Below, piece after piece: positions 24,683 to 31,593 of a stretch of 33,297 nucleotides of DNA. Positions within the stretch are counted from its first letter, which is position 1. Every line of letters begins with the position of its first letter. The position numbers were made by a program, and so were the translations under genes. The DNA is taken from the NCBI GenBank assembly GCA_036881885.1, contig JBAJNL010000011.1, forward strand, positions 1-33,297, written 5' to 3'. The DNA is from JBAJNL01 sp036881885. GTDB lineage: Bacteria > Pseudomonadota > Alphaproteobacteria > Holosporales > Hepatobacteraceae. Below the pieces are notes generated by a model. It ran no database searches. It was not told the origin of the DNA and saw only the letters and a program-made list of their open reading frames with translations.

Positions 24683-26022
24683 GGGCTGCCTATCTTGCTC
24701 CTCTTGCTTTGTTGCTGTTGTTTGCGTGCAGCAAAAAATCGGGACCACCTCTTAAGGGAAAGCGCGAACCTGTTTTGGTAACAACGGTTCACAGCGACCA
24801 AAACCAGGACAACGGCACGTTGCCCATGCGCCCTTTGCGCCTTGACCCACCCCAAGCCGTGCATGCCTGGCCTTTGGCGAATCATTCAACGCAGAACGCC
24901 TTGCAACACCTGTACTTTGGCGGCCTTAAACAAGGCCTTGAGCAAGTGTGGCGCTTTAGCGAGGGGTCGTCGTTTGATGCACGCTTGACAATGCCTCCCA
25001 TTATTGTGAAAGACAGGCTCTTTTTTGTCTCAGGCGAGCAGCGCATTTATTGCCTTGATTTGCTAACGGGTAAAAAACTGTGGTCAGCCGATATGGTGTA
25101 TCAAGAAACCCAAGATTCACCGGTTTGGGGCGGTGGTTGTGCCTTTTGGCGTCGATCCCTTTTTGTGACATCGCCCTATGGTGATATCTTTTGCCTGTCT
25201 GCAGACAACGGCAAGTTGATGTGGCACCAAAAAACCACCGATTTGGTGCGCGGTGCGCCACTGATTTCGCGCGACAATGTTTTTGTGTTGACCCTTAAAA
25301 ATCAGCTTGATGTGCTTGAGGCCAAAACAGGCATGCCCCTTTGGACGCATATGGGCGTGCCAGAGAACGTGCGCTTTTTTGGCGCCTCGATGCCGGCTGC
25401 CCAAGGCGCTGACCTTGTGGTCTGTTACAGCTCGGGCGAGGTCTATAAGCTAAGCGCCAAAACAGGCCGTGTCTTGTGGTCGTTTATCTTGTCGCCTGAC
25501 CATGCCATCACCGAGCTTGACAGCATCCCGCACATTGTAGCCTCACCGGTGGTTTACCGGGGCGCTGTGTATGTGGTTGCCGGCAGCGGTAAGATGGTCG
25601 CCCTTGATCTGGCATCGGGTAACCTTTTGTGGGAAAGGCCTTACGGCGGCCTTGAAACACCGGTTGTCTCGGGCAGTGACCTTTTCATGATCACAACCAA
25701 CGCCCTTGTGCGCCTTGACCGCCAAACGGGCAAAACCTTTTGGTCCACACCGCTGACGAAGTTGCGCCTTGCAAAAGATGACAAAGACGAAAAAACCTTT
25801 TGGTACGGCCCTTTGCTGATTAACAAAACGCTGTACCTTCTGTCGCAAAAAGGCGCGCTTTGGGCCGTGGATGCGGAAACCGGAAAGCCCTTGCAGCGTG
25901 TGTATCATTTGAATACCACCTGCTCGATGCGGCCGATTGTGGCGCAAAACCACCTTGTGGTGTTAACACAAGGCGGCACTTTGTATACCTTTCGCGCCAA
26001 AACCATCGACAAAAAAGCGTAA
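24679..26022 (+). CDS. bamB: Outer membrane assembly lipoprotein BamB
   Basis: A 447-residue lipoprotein of the BAM complex, which inserts beta-barrel proteins into the outer membrane. The signal ends in a lipobox LFAC (C17). The rest is a PQQ-like beta-propeller with recurring blades of the form ALDLASGNLLWE, CLDLLTGKKLW, CLSADNGKLMW, KLSAKTGRVLWS, RLDRQTGKTFWS and AVDAETGKPL. It is coupled to the YfgM-like gene through a 4-base overlap. In many proteobacteria der follows; here it does not, and a gene on the opposite strand ends 12 bases downstream. Assignment is strong from fold, lipobox and neighbour together. Confidence 0.88.
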   Translation: MRAAYLAPLALLLLFACSKKSGPPLKGKREPVLVTTVHSDQNQDNGTLPMRPLRLDPPQAVHAWPLANHSTQNALQHLYFGGLKQGLEQVWRFSEGSSFDARLTMPPIIVKDRLFFVSGEQRIYCLDLLTGKKLWSADMVYQETQDSPVWGGGCAFWRRSLFVTSPYGDIFCLSADNGKLMWHQKTTDLVRGAPLISRDNVFVLTLKNQLDVLEAKTGMPLWTHMGVPENVRFFGASMPAAQGADLVVCYSSGEVYKLSAKTGRVLWSFILSPDHAITELDSIPHIVASPVVYRGAVYVVAGSGKMVALDLASGNLLWERPYGGLETPVVSGSDLFMITTNALVRLDRQTGKTFWSTPLTKLRLAKDDKDEKTFWYGPLLINKTLYLLSQKGALWAVDAETGKPLQRVYHLNTTCSMRPIVAQNHLVVLTQGGTLYTFRAKTIDKKA

Positions 26023-26034
26023 GCTACCTTTGCC

Positions 26035-26391
26035 TTACGGGCCTTTGCGATTGTTTACTTTCGCTGCGCCATCGGGCCTGTCATTTGGCAAGCACACTTG
26101 AGGCGCTACCTTGGAGGCCAGTGCTTGTGGGGCATTTTTCTTTTTAAAAAAAACACTGGTGCACGCCCGTCGCCCTTTCATGATGTTCTCACAACTTTTG
26201 CAAAAGCTGTTGTGATAAGGCGAGGCATAGCTGCCATAACAAAGCGCCTCTAATGCCGCCGACAGCAGCACAAGGCCACACAATAAACAAACAACCACAA
26301 TACAAGGCACCGCCAAACACCCCATTTGCATGCGCATTTTTTGCAAAAAAGCGGCGATGCGCTGACAAAGTTGAGCAAAAAAAGAGTACAT
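26035..26391 (-). CDS. Small membrane protein with cysteine-rich segment, unknown
   Basis: A 118-residue protein with a strong AGGAG ribosome site about 10 bases before its ATG. Residues of about 22-50 form one or two hydrophobic helices (CLAVPCIVVVCLLCGLVLLSAALEALC). They are followed by a segment with C-x4-F-C-x2-C spacing (NSFCKSCENIMKGRRAC) that could bind a metal or form disulfides, and then a basic tail. I recognise no family. It converges on bamB. The ribosome site makes it a probable real gene. Confidence 0.55.
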   Translation of the reverse strand: MYSFFAQLCQRIAAFLQKMRMQMGCLAVPCIVVVCLLCGLVLLSAALEALCYGSYASPYHNSFCKSCENIMKGRRACTSVFFKKKNAPQALASKVAPQVCLPNDRPDGAAKVNNRKGP

Positions 26392-26439
26392 AAGAAAAAT
26401 CTCCTTTGTTAACGTGTCATGGCCTGGTTACCATCCTTT

Positions 26440-26674
26440 CATCATCAAGAAAGTGCGCAGCGCCCCGCGCGATCCACTTGCAGCGGAACTAAAGCGGCTA
26501 AGGCACACATGGATTGCCGCGTCGCCCAAAAGGGCTCCTCGCAATGAAAAGCAAGAACGTCATCGCGAAGGCGCAGCCTGTGGCAATCCACAAGCCGGGC
26601 ATCTAAAGAACATCTTTGGTGACCAAAGCACACTGGATTGCCGCGTCGAAACAAAGTTTCTCCTCGCAATGACG
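26440..26674 (-). repeat. Dispersed palindromic repeat cluster 3 (degenerate B, A, B, A)
   Basis: Read on the plus strand, this contains a degenerate unit B (26440-26477), a reversed unit A (26509-26547), a reversed unit B (26558-26592) and a second reversed unit A (26634-26674). The GGCTAAGGCACAC linker follows the first B. Open frames across it (for example minus 26445-26804) are repeat translations, not genes. It occupies the first half of the 614-base gene-free stretch 26392-27006. Confidence 0.9.
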
Positions 26675-26734
26675 TGATTGTGAGGTGGCCGTGGTTATCC
26701 TTAGCCGGTGTTGTCTTGTTTTGTCTTCTTTTAA

Positions 26735-26793
26735 GCGTGCGCAGGGCATTCTCTACCGTTCGCAACTTTGGCAAATTTTTCATAAAAATCAAT
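26735..26793 (-). repeat. Element C copy 3 (reversed)
   Basis: The complement carries GTAGAGAATGCCCTGCGC downstream of AAAAATTTGCCAAAGTTGCG, matching the other C copies at about 75-80 percent by eye. The frame through it is open and reads VENALRTLKRRQNK, though the usual ATG is ACG here. Between it and the terminator at 26884 I see nothing. Confidence 0.75.
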
Positions 26794-26883
26794 CCAATCA
26801 CCATGCTTTTGCAACAAAACAGTTGCGACTAAGGCACACACCGCCTCGCAGCACATTTCTTTTCGCAATCACTGATAAGTTGA

Positions 26884-26947
26884 ACAAAAAAGCCCTTTTC
26901 TGAAACACATTTGATGTCATACCATCAGTCAGCATTCAAAAAAGGGC
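26884..26947 (-). terminator. Rho-independent-type terminator of the Lys/Ala-rich protein gene
   Basis: A 13-base inverted repeat with one mismatch (GCCCTTTTCTGAA at 26892-26904 and its partner at 26935-26947) encloses a 30-base loop. On the minus strand it is followed by TTTTTTGT. It lies 60 bases past the stop codon at 27007. Confidence 0.6.
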
Positions 26948-27006
26948 CATACTTCACAAGCTTTTACACAAGCCATGAAGCGCTTTTTCGTTAAGACAAC
27001 GACTCT

Positions 27007-27798
27007 TTACACTTCGTGCTCTTCGTCATCGTCTTCATCCTCCTCGTCGTCGTCTCCACCAGCTTCGTCTTCGTCGTCGTCTTCATCGCCGTCGTCTTCA
27101 TCGCCGTCGTCTTCATCGCCGTCGTCTTCATCGCCGTCGTCTTCATCGCCGTCGTCTTCATCGCCGTGAAGCGTGCTGTGGATCATGCCATCTGTCATGG
27201 CGGCCACTGTGTCACGATCTTGGCCCGAGACCTTTGCAGCCGCATCAATCACGCCATCATGAATCTTTCGACCAATCTTGGTATCCATCAAGCGATCATG
27301 CGCCATGGCCGCCGCCTGCCTTACCATGTCAGGGTTATCCTGCACAAACTGCTGCGCCTGCGATGCCGCCGTGCGGGCCGAGCTTGCAATCACTTTTGCC
27401 GCCTCTTGCGTCTTGCTGGCAATGGTTTTTGCAGCCTTCTGCGTCTGCTTTGCGATGGTCTTTGCAGCTTTTCTCGTATTCTTTGCAATAGACTTTGCAG
27501 CTTTCTTTGTATGCTTGGCCATGGTCTTTGCAGCCTTTTTCGTATGCTTTGCCATCGCTTTTGCAAACTTTTTCGTATTCTTTGCAATGGATTTAGCAGC
27601 CTTTCTAGCATGCTTACCGGCTGTTTTAGCCGCCGCTTTGGCCTTTGCCAAGGCCCGACTCATCGCCGATTGCTTTTTCACATGCGGATGATGGTGATGG
27701 TGCGTACTGCTGTGGTGCACTTTTCGCGCCTCAAGGGCAGGGCTCATCATGCCCACCGCAAAAAGCACCGCCAATAGGTAACGGAACAACTTTTTCAT
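27007..27798 (-). CDS. Secreted Lys/Ala-rich 11-residue-repeat protein with acidic tail
   Basis: About 263 residues from the ATG at 27798, which has AGGAG six bases upstream. Domains in order: signal peptide (1-24, ending ALEA); a histidine-rich stretch (HHSSTHHHHHPH, about 28-39); an array of about seven 11-residue repeats (62-139) of the type KxTKKAAKxIA, strongly basic and helical, resembling histone H1 tails or amphipathic 11-mer proteins; a non-repetitive segment (140-210, including GRKIHDGVIDAAAKVSGQDRD); and a 50-residue acidic tail of GDEDD repeats followed by mixed D/E. Charge is thus sharply split. It is followed by a clear terminator. No family recognised; nucleic-acid, membrane or metal binding outside the cytoplasm is possible but unproven. 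Confidence 0.7.
   Translation of the reverse strand: MKKLFRYLLAVLFAVGMMSPALEARKVHHSSTHHHHHPHVKKQSAMSRALAKAKAAAKTAGKHARKAAKSIAKNTKKFAKAMAKHTKKAAKTMAKHTKKAAKSIAKNTRKAAKTIAKQTQKAAKTIASKTQEAAKVIASSARTAASQAQQFVQDNPDMVRQAAAMAHDRLMDTKIGRKIHDGVIDAAAKVSGQDRDTVAAMTDGMIHSTLHGDEDDGDEDDGDEDDGDEDDGDEDDGDEDDDEDEAGGDDDEEDEDDDEEHEV
27071..27166 (-). repeat. 15-bp tandem repeat encoding GDEDD
   Basis: Six near-identical copies of a 15-base unit (plus strand CGTCGTCTTCATCGC) encode the acidic tail of the secreted protein. The unit is a multiple of three and almost invariant, so copy number could vary without frameshift. Confidence 0.9.
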
Positions 27799-27937
27799 TG
27801 CCAACTCCTGTCATTTATCAAATAAATTATTATCTATATAAGATAAATTATTGAGCTAACACATTGAAAAATAATTAATATTTGGTATTTTTTGACATAA
27901 TTAGATATTTATGAGCAGATGATTGTCAACGTTGAAC

Positions 27938-28193
27938 ACCACTCATCTTCGCGATGACGACCTTTTCTTGTCATTGCGAGGAGCCCTTGGGGCGACGTGG
28001 CAATCCAGTGTGCTTTGGCCACTTTAGTACGCTGCCTGTGGATCGCCGCAGGTGCTACGCACCTTCGCGATGACGGTCTAAAATGTCATTGCGAGGAGAA
28101 ACTTTGTTTCGACGCGGCAATCCATGTGTACCTTAGCTGCCTCAGTATCTTGCAAGTGGATCGCCGCAGGTGCTACGCACCTTCGCGATGACG
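27938..28193 (+). repeat. Dispersed palindromic repeat cluster 4 (partial B-A-B-A-B)
   Basis: The longest cluster in the window: partial B (27938-27959), A (27970-28007), B (28038-28075), A (28085-28124) and B (28156-28193), with A-B linkers of about 30 bases (GTGTGCTTTGGCC type). The two A units differ in their loops (GCCCTTGGGGC and GAAACTTTGTTTC) yet both keep complementarity, suggesting that the hairpin rather than the sequence is conserved. Before it, 27799-27937 is AT-rich and empty. Confidence 0.92.
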
Positions 28194-28207
28194 GGGGCAT
28201 CTATTTG

Positions 28208-28283
28208 CTTGATTTTACTTAAAAATTTGCTAGTCTTGCGGATGGTGGAGAATGCCCTACGCCCGGCTAAAAGAAAAACTTAA
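28208..28283 (+). repeat. Element C copy 4, with a 13-codon open frame
   Basis: The fullest C copy, from CTTGATTTTACTTAAAAA through the core GCGGATGGTGGAGAATGCC. The ATG at 28242 opens MVENALRPAKRKT and stops at 28281-28283. The frame is also open upstream through the AT-rich part. It begins 15 bases after the last B unit. Confidence 0.8.
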
Positions 28284-28480
28284 GAGAAAGCAAGCACCAC
28301 AAACTGATGCCTGCGCAATGACAAAGCAAGTCTCGTAACCGTTCGCGTTAACGGGCTTAAACGGACACAGCCTAGACGCCGCTGCCGGCAAAAAGCTTTG
28401 GGCAAATAACACCAGGCAAACGACAACCCAGGCGGGACAAGCGCCCCTACAAACCATCACAGCACACAACGCTGCCTGGC
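28284..28480. other. Spacer without recognisable gene
   Basis: About 200 bases between element C and the tandem repeat. It contains a small CCGTT/AACGG hairpin (28339-28354) and a GCAAACGACAAC sequence that mimics a tmRNA tag start but lacks a stop. I see no convincing RNA or protein gene. Confidence 0.5.
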
Positions 28481-28840
28481 GCTTGCATCAGGCCAAGGCC
28501 GTCCGAAGCCATGCGCACTGACAATGCCAAGATAGCGTGCTCACAAACCTTGCGGGCGTGCCATCTATCAAAAGACGCAGCAAACCTTACGCTTGCATCA
28601 GGCCAAGGCCGTCCGAAAAGCCATAACACACTGACCAATGCGAAGATAGCGTGCGCAAAAACCTTGCGGGCGTACCATCTGTCAAAGGACGCAGCCAACT
28701 TTACGTTCGCATCAGGCCAAAGCCGCCTGAAAAGCCATACACACTGACCACTGCCAAGATAGCGTGCTCACAAACCTCTGCAGCACGCCACCCCTTAGAG
28801 AATGCAGCCAATTTTTATGCTTGCGTTAGACCGAGGTCGC
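28481..28840. repeat. About 114-bp tandem repeat array
   Basis: Anchor motifs recur at regular steps: GCTTGCATCAGGCCAAGGCC-type starts at 28481, 28591, 28705 and 28819, and GATAGCGTGC at 28531, 28645 and 28758. The first and last copies are partial or diverged. The plus strand has an open frame (28511-28747) encoding two 38-residue repeats (NAKIACSQTLRACHLSKDAAN type); the minus strand is open too (28447-28698). Neither has a ribosome site, so I do not call a gene. The right end runs into the 3' end of the hibernation-factor gene. Confidence 0.85.
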
Positions 28841-29188
28841 CCGCAAGGCAAGAGCTTCTTTGGTTAAAAAATGATGATTGTCATGATGCCTGTGATGATC
28901 ATCAATGCGCTTTTTGGCCTTACGTATCTCTTTTTCAAGCAACGAAAAACCCTTGTGCGCTGTTTTATAGGCATCGGTTCCGCTGTGGTGCACGCGCAAA
29001 AACGCGCCTTTGCCCATATCGCAGATACACTGTATACAAAAAAAACCTTTTGCATCTAAATCAACAACAACACTTACGTGCGATTTATCCAGGCGATACT
29101 TCGCAGCAAGTGCATGAATACTGTCTTGGATCGTGGTGTAAAAAGTTGCCCCCAACGCCACATGTTTGCCTTTGATTTGAATCTGCAT
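28826..29188 (-). CDS. hpf: Ribosome hibernation promoting factor, short form (HPF/RaiA)
   Basis: A 120-residue protein with a near-perfect AGGAGGG ribosome site. Residues 1-95 match the HPF/YfiA domain: MQIQIKGKHVALGATFYTTI, a central VSVVVDLDAKGFFCIQCICDMGKGAFLRVHHSG and YKTAHKGFSLLEKEIRKAKKRIDDHH. The family binds the 30S decoding site and makes inactive 100S or stored ribosomes. Most alphaproteobacterial homologues I know are long forms of about 190-200 residues with a C-terminal dimerisation domain; here the protein ends soon after a His-rich stretch (HHRHHDNHH). Its last roughly 11 codons lie within or at the edge of the 114-bp tandem repeat, suggesting a repeat-mediated 3' truncation. 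Confidence 0.85.
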   Translation of the reverse strand: MQIQIKGKHVALGATFYTTIQDSIHALAAKYRLDKSHVSVVVDLDAKGFFCIQCICDMGKGAFLRVHHSGTDAYKTAHKGFSLLEKEIRKAKKRIDDHHRHHDNHHFLTKEALALRATSV

Positions 29189-29424
29189 AGCAAAAGCCCT
29201 CCTTTTCTGTGCTTCACGCTTTCAAGAGCTTTATCACCTCCAAAGGAGACCTAAAACATAAACCCCCTGAACCTTTTAATTTTAACTTTTTTTTAAGTGT
29301 TTGTCAATAGATCTGAAATCCTTTGTACTCTGCGTCAGGTTTGCTACAAAGAACAAAGGATTGCTTTTTCGCAAGGTGCGCCTTAGCATGATGTTTAGAA
29401 TTGTCTTTGATGGAGCCCTGCAGC

Positions 29425-30081
29425 ATGCGCCTTTTTCTTGATTCATGTATCATAAAAGATATTGAGGCAGCCGTGCAGACCGGCTTTGTAGAGGGGCTGA
29501 CCACAAACCCTGCCCTGCTTGCAAAAGCAGACAACACATCGTTCAAACTGTTACAACAAATTGCAAGTCTTATCAAAGGCCCGGTGAGCTTTCAGGTGCT
29601 TTCGGAAAGTGCTGAGGAAATGGTACTGCAAGGAAAAAATCTTGCAAAAATTGCAGAAAACGTTGTGGTCAAGGTGCCTGTGACACCCGAGGGCCTAAAG
29701 GCCACACGCATGCTTGCGGATAAAAACATCCCCGTAAACATGACGCTTTGCTTTAGCGCCGCACAAGCGCTTTTGGCTGCCAAGGCAGGCGCAACGTATG
29801 TCTCACCGTTTATTGGACGCCTTGAGGATATGGGCGAAGATGGCCTGCAGCTGATTGAAGACATTCGTCTTTTGTACGATTATCACGGCTTTGAGACCGA
29901 AATCATGGCAGCCTCGATCCGCAACAGCAAGCACGCCGAGGGCGCCGCTCTTAGAGGCGCCGACATTGCCACCCTGCCCTTTAAGGTGTTTCAAAGCTTA
30001 GCCCTGCACCCTGCAACCGATAAGGGCCTTGCTGACATTGTGCCGCACTATGGCACCTTGCAACAAAAGCTGTTTACGTAA
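29425..30081 (+). CDS. Transaldolase, TalC/fructose-6-phosphate aldolase type
   Basis: A 218-residue class I aldolase of the small transaldolase subfamily. The Schiff-base lysine is K83 in VVVKVPVT; other motifs are MRLFLDSCIIKDIEAA, GLTTNPALLAK, NMTLCFSAAQALLAAKAGATYVSPFIGR and IMAASIRN with HATLP-like ADIATLPFKVF. With transketolase it completes the sugar interconversions of the non-oxidative pentose phosphate branch, although some members are fructose-6-phosphate aldolases. The ATG at 29425 (GGAG 9 bases upstream) gives the typical length; the frame extends to a TTG at 29401. A strong hairpin overlaps the stop codon. Confidence 0.92.
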   Translation: MRLFLDSCIIKDIEAAVQTGFVEGLTTNPALLAKADNTSFKLLQQIASLIKGPVSFQVLSESAEEMVLQGKNLAKIAENVVVKVPVTPEGLKATRMLADKNIPVNMTLCFSAAQALLAAKAGATYVSPFIGRLEDMGEDGLQLIEDIRLLYDYHGFETEIMAASIRNSKHAEGAALRGADIATLPFKVFQSLALHPATDKGLADIVPHYGTLQQKLFT

Positions 30082-30096
30082 AACGCAAACAGCTTT
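30066..30096 (+). terminator. Terminator-like hairpin at the end of the transaldolase gene
   Basis: AAAGCTGTTT and AAACAGCTTT form a perfect ten-base-pair stem around an 11-base loop, overlapping the stop codon. There is only a short T-run after it. A near-identical copy lies at 30800-30833. Confidence 0.6.
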
Positions 30097-30178
30097 CACT
30101 TTCATAATGATCACAATGAAGCATGACGTTTGCGGCGCTTCCCGGGCACCTTAACCTTCACCACACCAGCTGGTGCTT

Positions 30179-30673
30179 CTAGCGAGTCGCTTTTGCCACT
30201 GCTTCGATACGCTGACTGTACGCTACCGACTGCGGCGAAGGAAAAACCGCATCATGCATGTATTGTGGACTTCTTTTGATAAATCTGCGCACAGATTTCT
30301 CGGACCTTATCCATGTCCTGCGCAAGCGACGCACAACTGAACTGCGCCACACAGAACGCACAATGGGATCTCGCCAGAATTCACGCACAGCTGGATGCCG
30401 CTTAACACATCTTGCAACGTATCGGTATTTATTTTTTGTGGTCCAAAAAGTAACACGCTTTTTGGGACGTGGATTGGTCAGATTTGCAGGTTTGCTAGCA
30501 TCTTCTTGATTATGCAACACAAAAGCAGGTAGCGTCGTCACACGCGCTGAAGCAACCGGTGTCTTTTTTTCGGCATCGCACACATCATCCATGTTCATAC
30601 CACTGGCTAACAAAACGGTGCTCTGAGCACACAACGTCAGACAAAAAGAAAAGAAGAGAGCTTTTTTCAACAT
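30179..30673 (-). CDS. Small secreted very basic protein, paralogue 1
   Basis: A 164-residue protein. Residues 1-23 form a signal peptide (MLKKALFFSFCLTLCAQSTVLLA), nearly the same as that of the gene at 30892. Residues of about 70-140 are rich in Arg and Lys (RHPAVREFWRDPIVRSVWRS, VVRRLRRTWIRSEKSVRRF), with regularly spaced V-R and W-R steps that suggest amphipathic basic helices. The C-terminus has FPSPQSVAYSQRIEAVAK, echoed by FPSAQSIENNKRFAQIEK in the paralogue. No known family; export likely, a surface, nucleic-acid-binding or membrane-active role is speculative. Confidence 0.65.
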   Translation of the reverse strand: MLKKALFFSFCLTLCAQSTVLLASGMNMDDVCDAEKKTPVASARVTTLPAFVLHNQEDASKPANLTNPRPKKRVTFWTTKNKYRYVARCVKRHPAVREFWRDPIVRSVWRSSVVRRLRRTWIRSEKSVRRFIKRSPQYMHDAVFPSPQSVAYSQRIEAVAKATR

Positions 30674-30799
30674 AACAAGGACCCTGTTGTTTGTTTTTTA
30701 TTATTTTGTCAAAAAGACATTGTTTTACATATTTAACGGCTCAATTGGTTGAATAGTTGTTATTCTTTGCGTTATTTGAAAATTTTAGAATAAATGCCA

Positions 30800-30833
30800 A
30801 AAAAGCTGTCTACGTAAAACGCAAACAGCTTTT
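30800..30833 (+). repeat. Second copy of the transaldolase 3'-end hairpin
   Basis: AAAAGCTGTCT, then TACGTAAAACGC and AAACAGCTTTT. The block matches 30066-30096 at all but one or two positions, including the loop, and so includes the last codons of the transaldolase gene. It is a duplicated fragment in the spacer between the two secreted paralogues. Confidence 0.85.
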
Positions 30834-30891
30834 AAGAAAACAGCACTATTGCATAGGACGGTCAAAACGCGCAGCGATACGGCTTTTTCTT

Positions 30892-31593
30892 TTACGCGGG
30901 GCTTTTTCTTTTACGCGGGGCTTTTGCTTTTGATACTTGGGGTGCCGGCTTTTGCCTTACTTGAGTGCTCTTATCGAGCTTCGATGGTAAGCTTACCTGC
31001 CTTGCGTTGAGTCGGTTTTTAGGATGCGGTTTTGGCTGAACAGTCATTTTTTTAGAAAAATCCATAACACGCGGCTTTTCTATTTGCGCAAAACGTTTGT
31101 TGTTTTCTATGGACTGAGCCGAGGGAAAAAGGGTTGCACGCGCTTTGTCATGCGCTTCTTTGAGCCCTTCAGACATTTTATCTTTGCCGTAAACAAGCCA
31201 GGGCATCGCAAATGCAGCTGCCTTAAAAGAGCCCGCTACAACCTGATCTTTGCCGTAAACAAGCCAGGGCATCGCAAACGCAGCTGCCTTAAAAGAGCCC
31301 GCTACAACCTGATCTTTGCCGTAAACAAGCCAGGGCATCGCAAACGCAGCAGCTTTAGCAGAAGCATGAGATGCCTGCTGTTGCTTATGCTGACACCAAG
31401 AGGTCGTCGTTTTTGCAAATTTTTTAGACAGCTGGGACAATCTTTCATAGCGATTTGGCACTATTGGTGACAGGGGCGTTGATAGCGCAGATTGCCCCAC
31501 GAATACTTCTTCACGCATAGGTTCGGCTAACAACATTGTGCTTTGTGTGCATAACAGCACGCATAAAGAAAAAGAAATCATTTTTTTGAACAT
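30892..31593 (-). CDS. Small secreted protein with 22-residue tandem repeat, paralogue 2
   Basis: A 233-residue protein. Signal peptide 1-23 (MFKKMISFSLCVLLCTQSTMLLA) is close to that of the gene at 30179. Residues 80-138 hold two full and one partial copies of a 22-residue unit containing AAAFAMPWLVYGKD; the underlying 66-base unit is nearly invariant, so the amplification is recent. A FPSAQSIENNKRFAQIEK segment matches the paralogue. The last 60 residues are Lys/Pro/Gln-rich and basic, ending RKRKSPA. Just past the stop, the sequence coding this tail is repeated in part (30883-30910). Function unknown. Confidence 0.65.
   Translation of the reverse strand: MFKKMISFSLCVLLCTQSTMLLAEPMREEVFVGQSALSTPLSPIVPNRYERLSQLSKKFAKTTTSWCQHKQQQASHASAKAAAFAMPWLVYGKDQVVAGSFKAAAFAMPWLVYGKDQVVAGSFKAAAFAMPWLVYGKDKMSEGLKEAHDKARATLFPSAQSIENNKRFAQIEKPRVMDFSKKMTVQPKPHPKNRLNARQVSLPSKLDKSTQVRQKPAPQVSKAKAPRKRKSPA
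31180..31356 (-). repeat. 66-bp in-frame tandem repeat (about 2.6 copies)
   Basis: Units such as GCCAGGGCATCGCAAA on the plus strand recur every 66 bases inside the secreted paralogue 2 gene. Copies differ at only a few bases. Confidence 0.95.

Noticed and set aside
26445..26804. Minus-strand 119-codon open frame
   Set aside because: It is a translation of A, B and C repeats, with no ribosome site and no domain.
27016..27777. Long plus-strand open frame and a poly-serine frame opposite the Lys/Ala-rich gene
   Set aside because: Both result from the repetitive codons of the minus-strand gene, which has the ribosome site, signal peptide and terminator.
10956..28193. Repeat clusters as a CRISPR array
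   Set aside because: Units are palindromic, differ in type, and their linkers are conserved rather than unique spacers; no cas genes.
28416..28427. GCAAACGACAAC, identical to the ANDN start of alphaproteobacterial tmRNA tags
   Set aside because: No stop codon follows within a plausible tag length, no ALAA-type ending, and no tRNA-like acceptor or T arm is nearby.
28651..29175. Plus-strand 174-codon open frame
   Set aside because: It combines part of the tandem repeat with antisense of the HPF gene; no ribosome site or recognisable domain.
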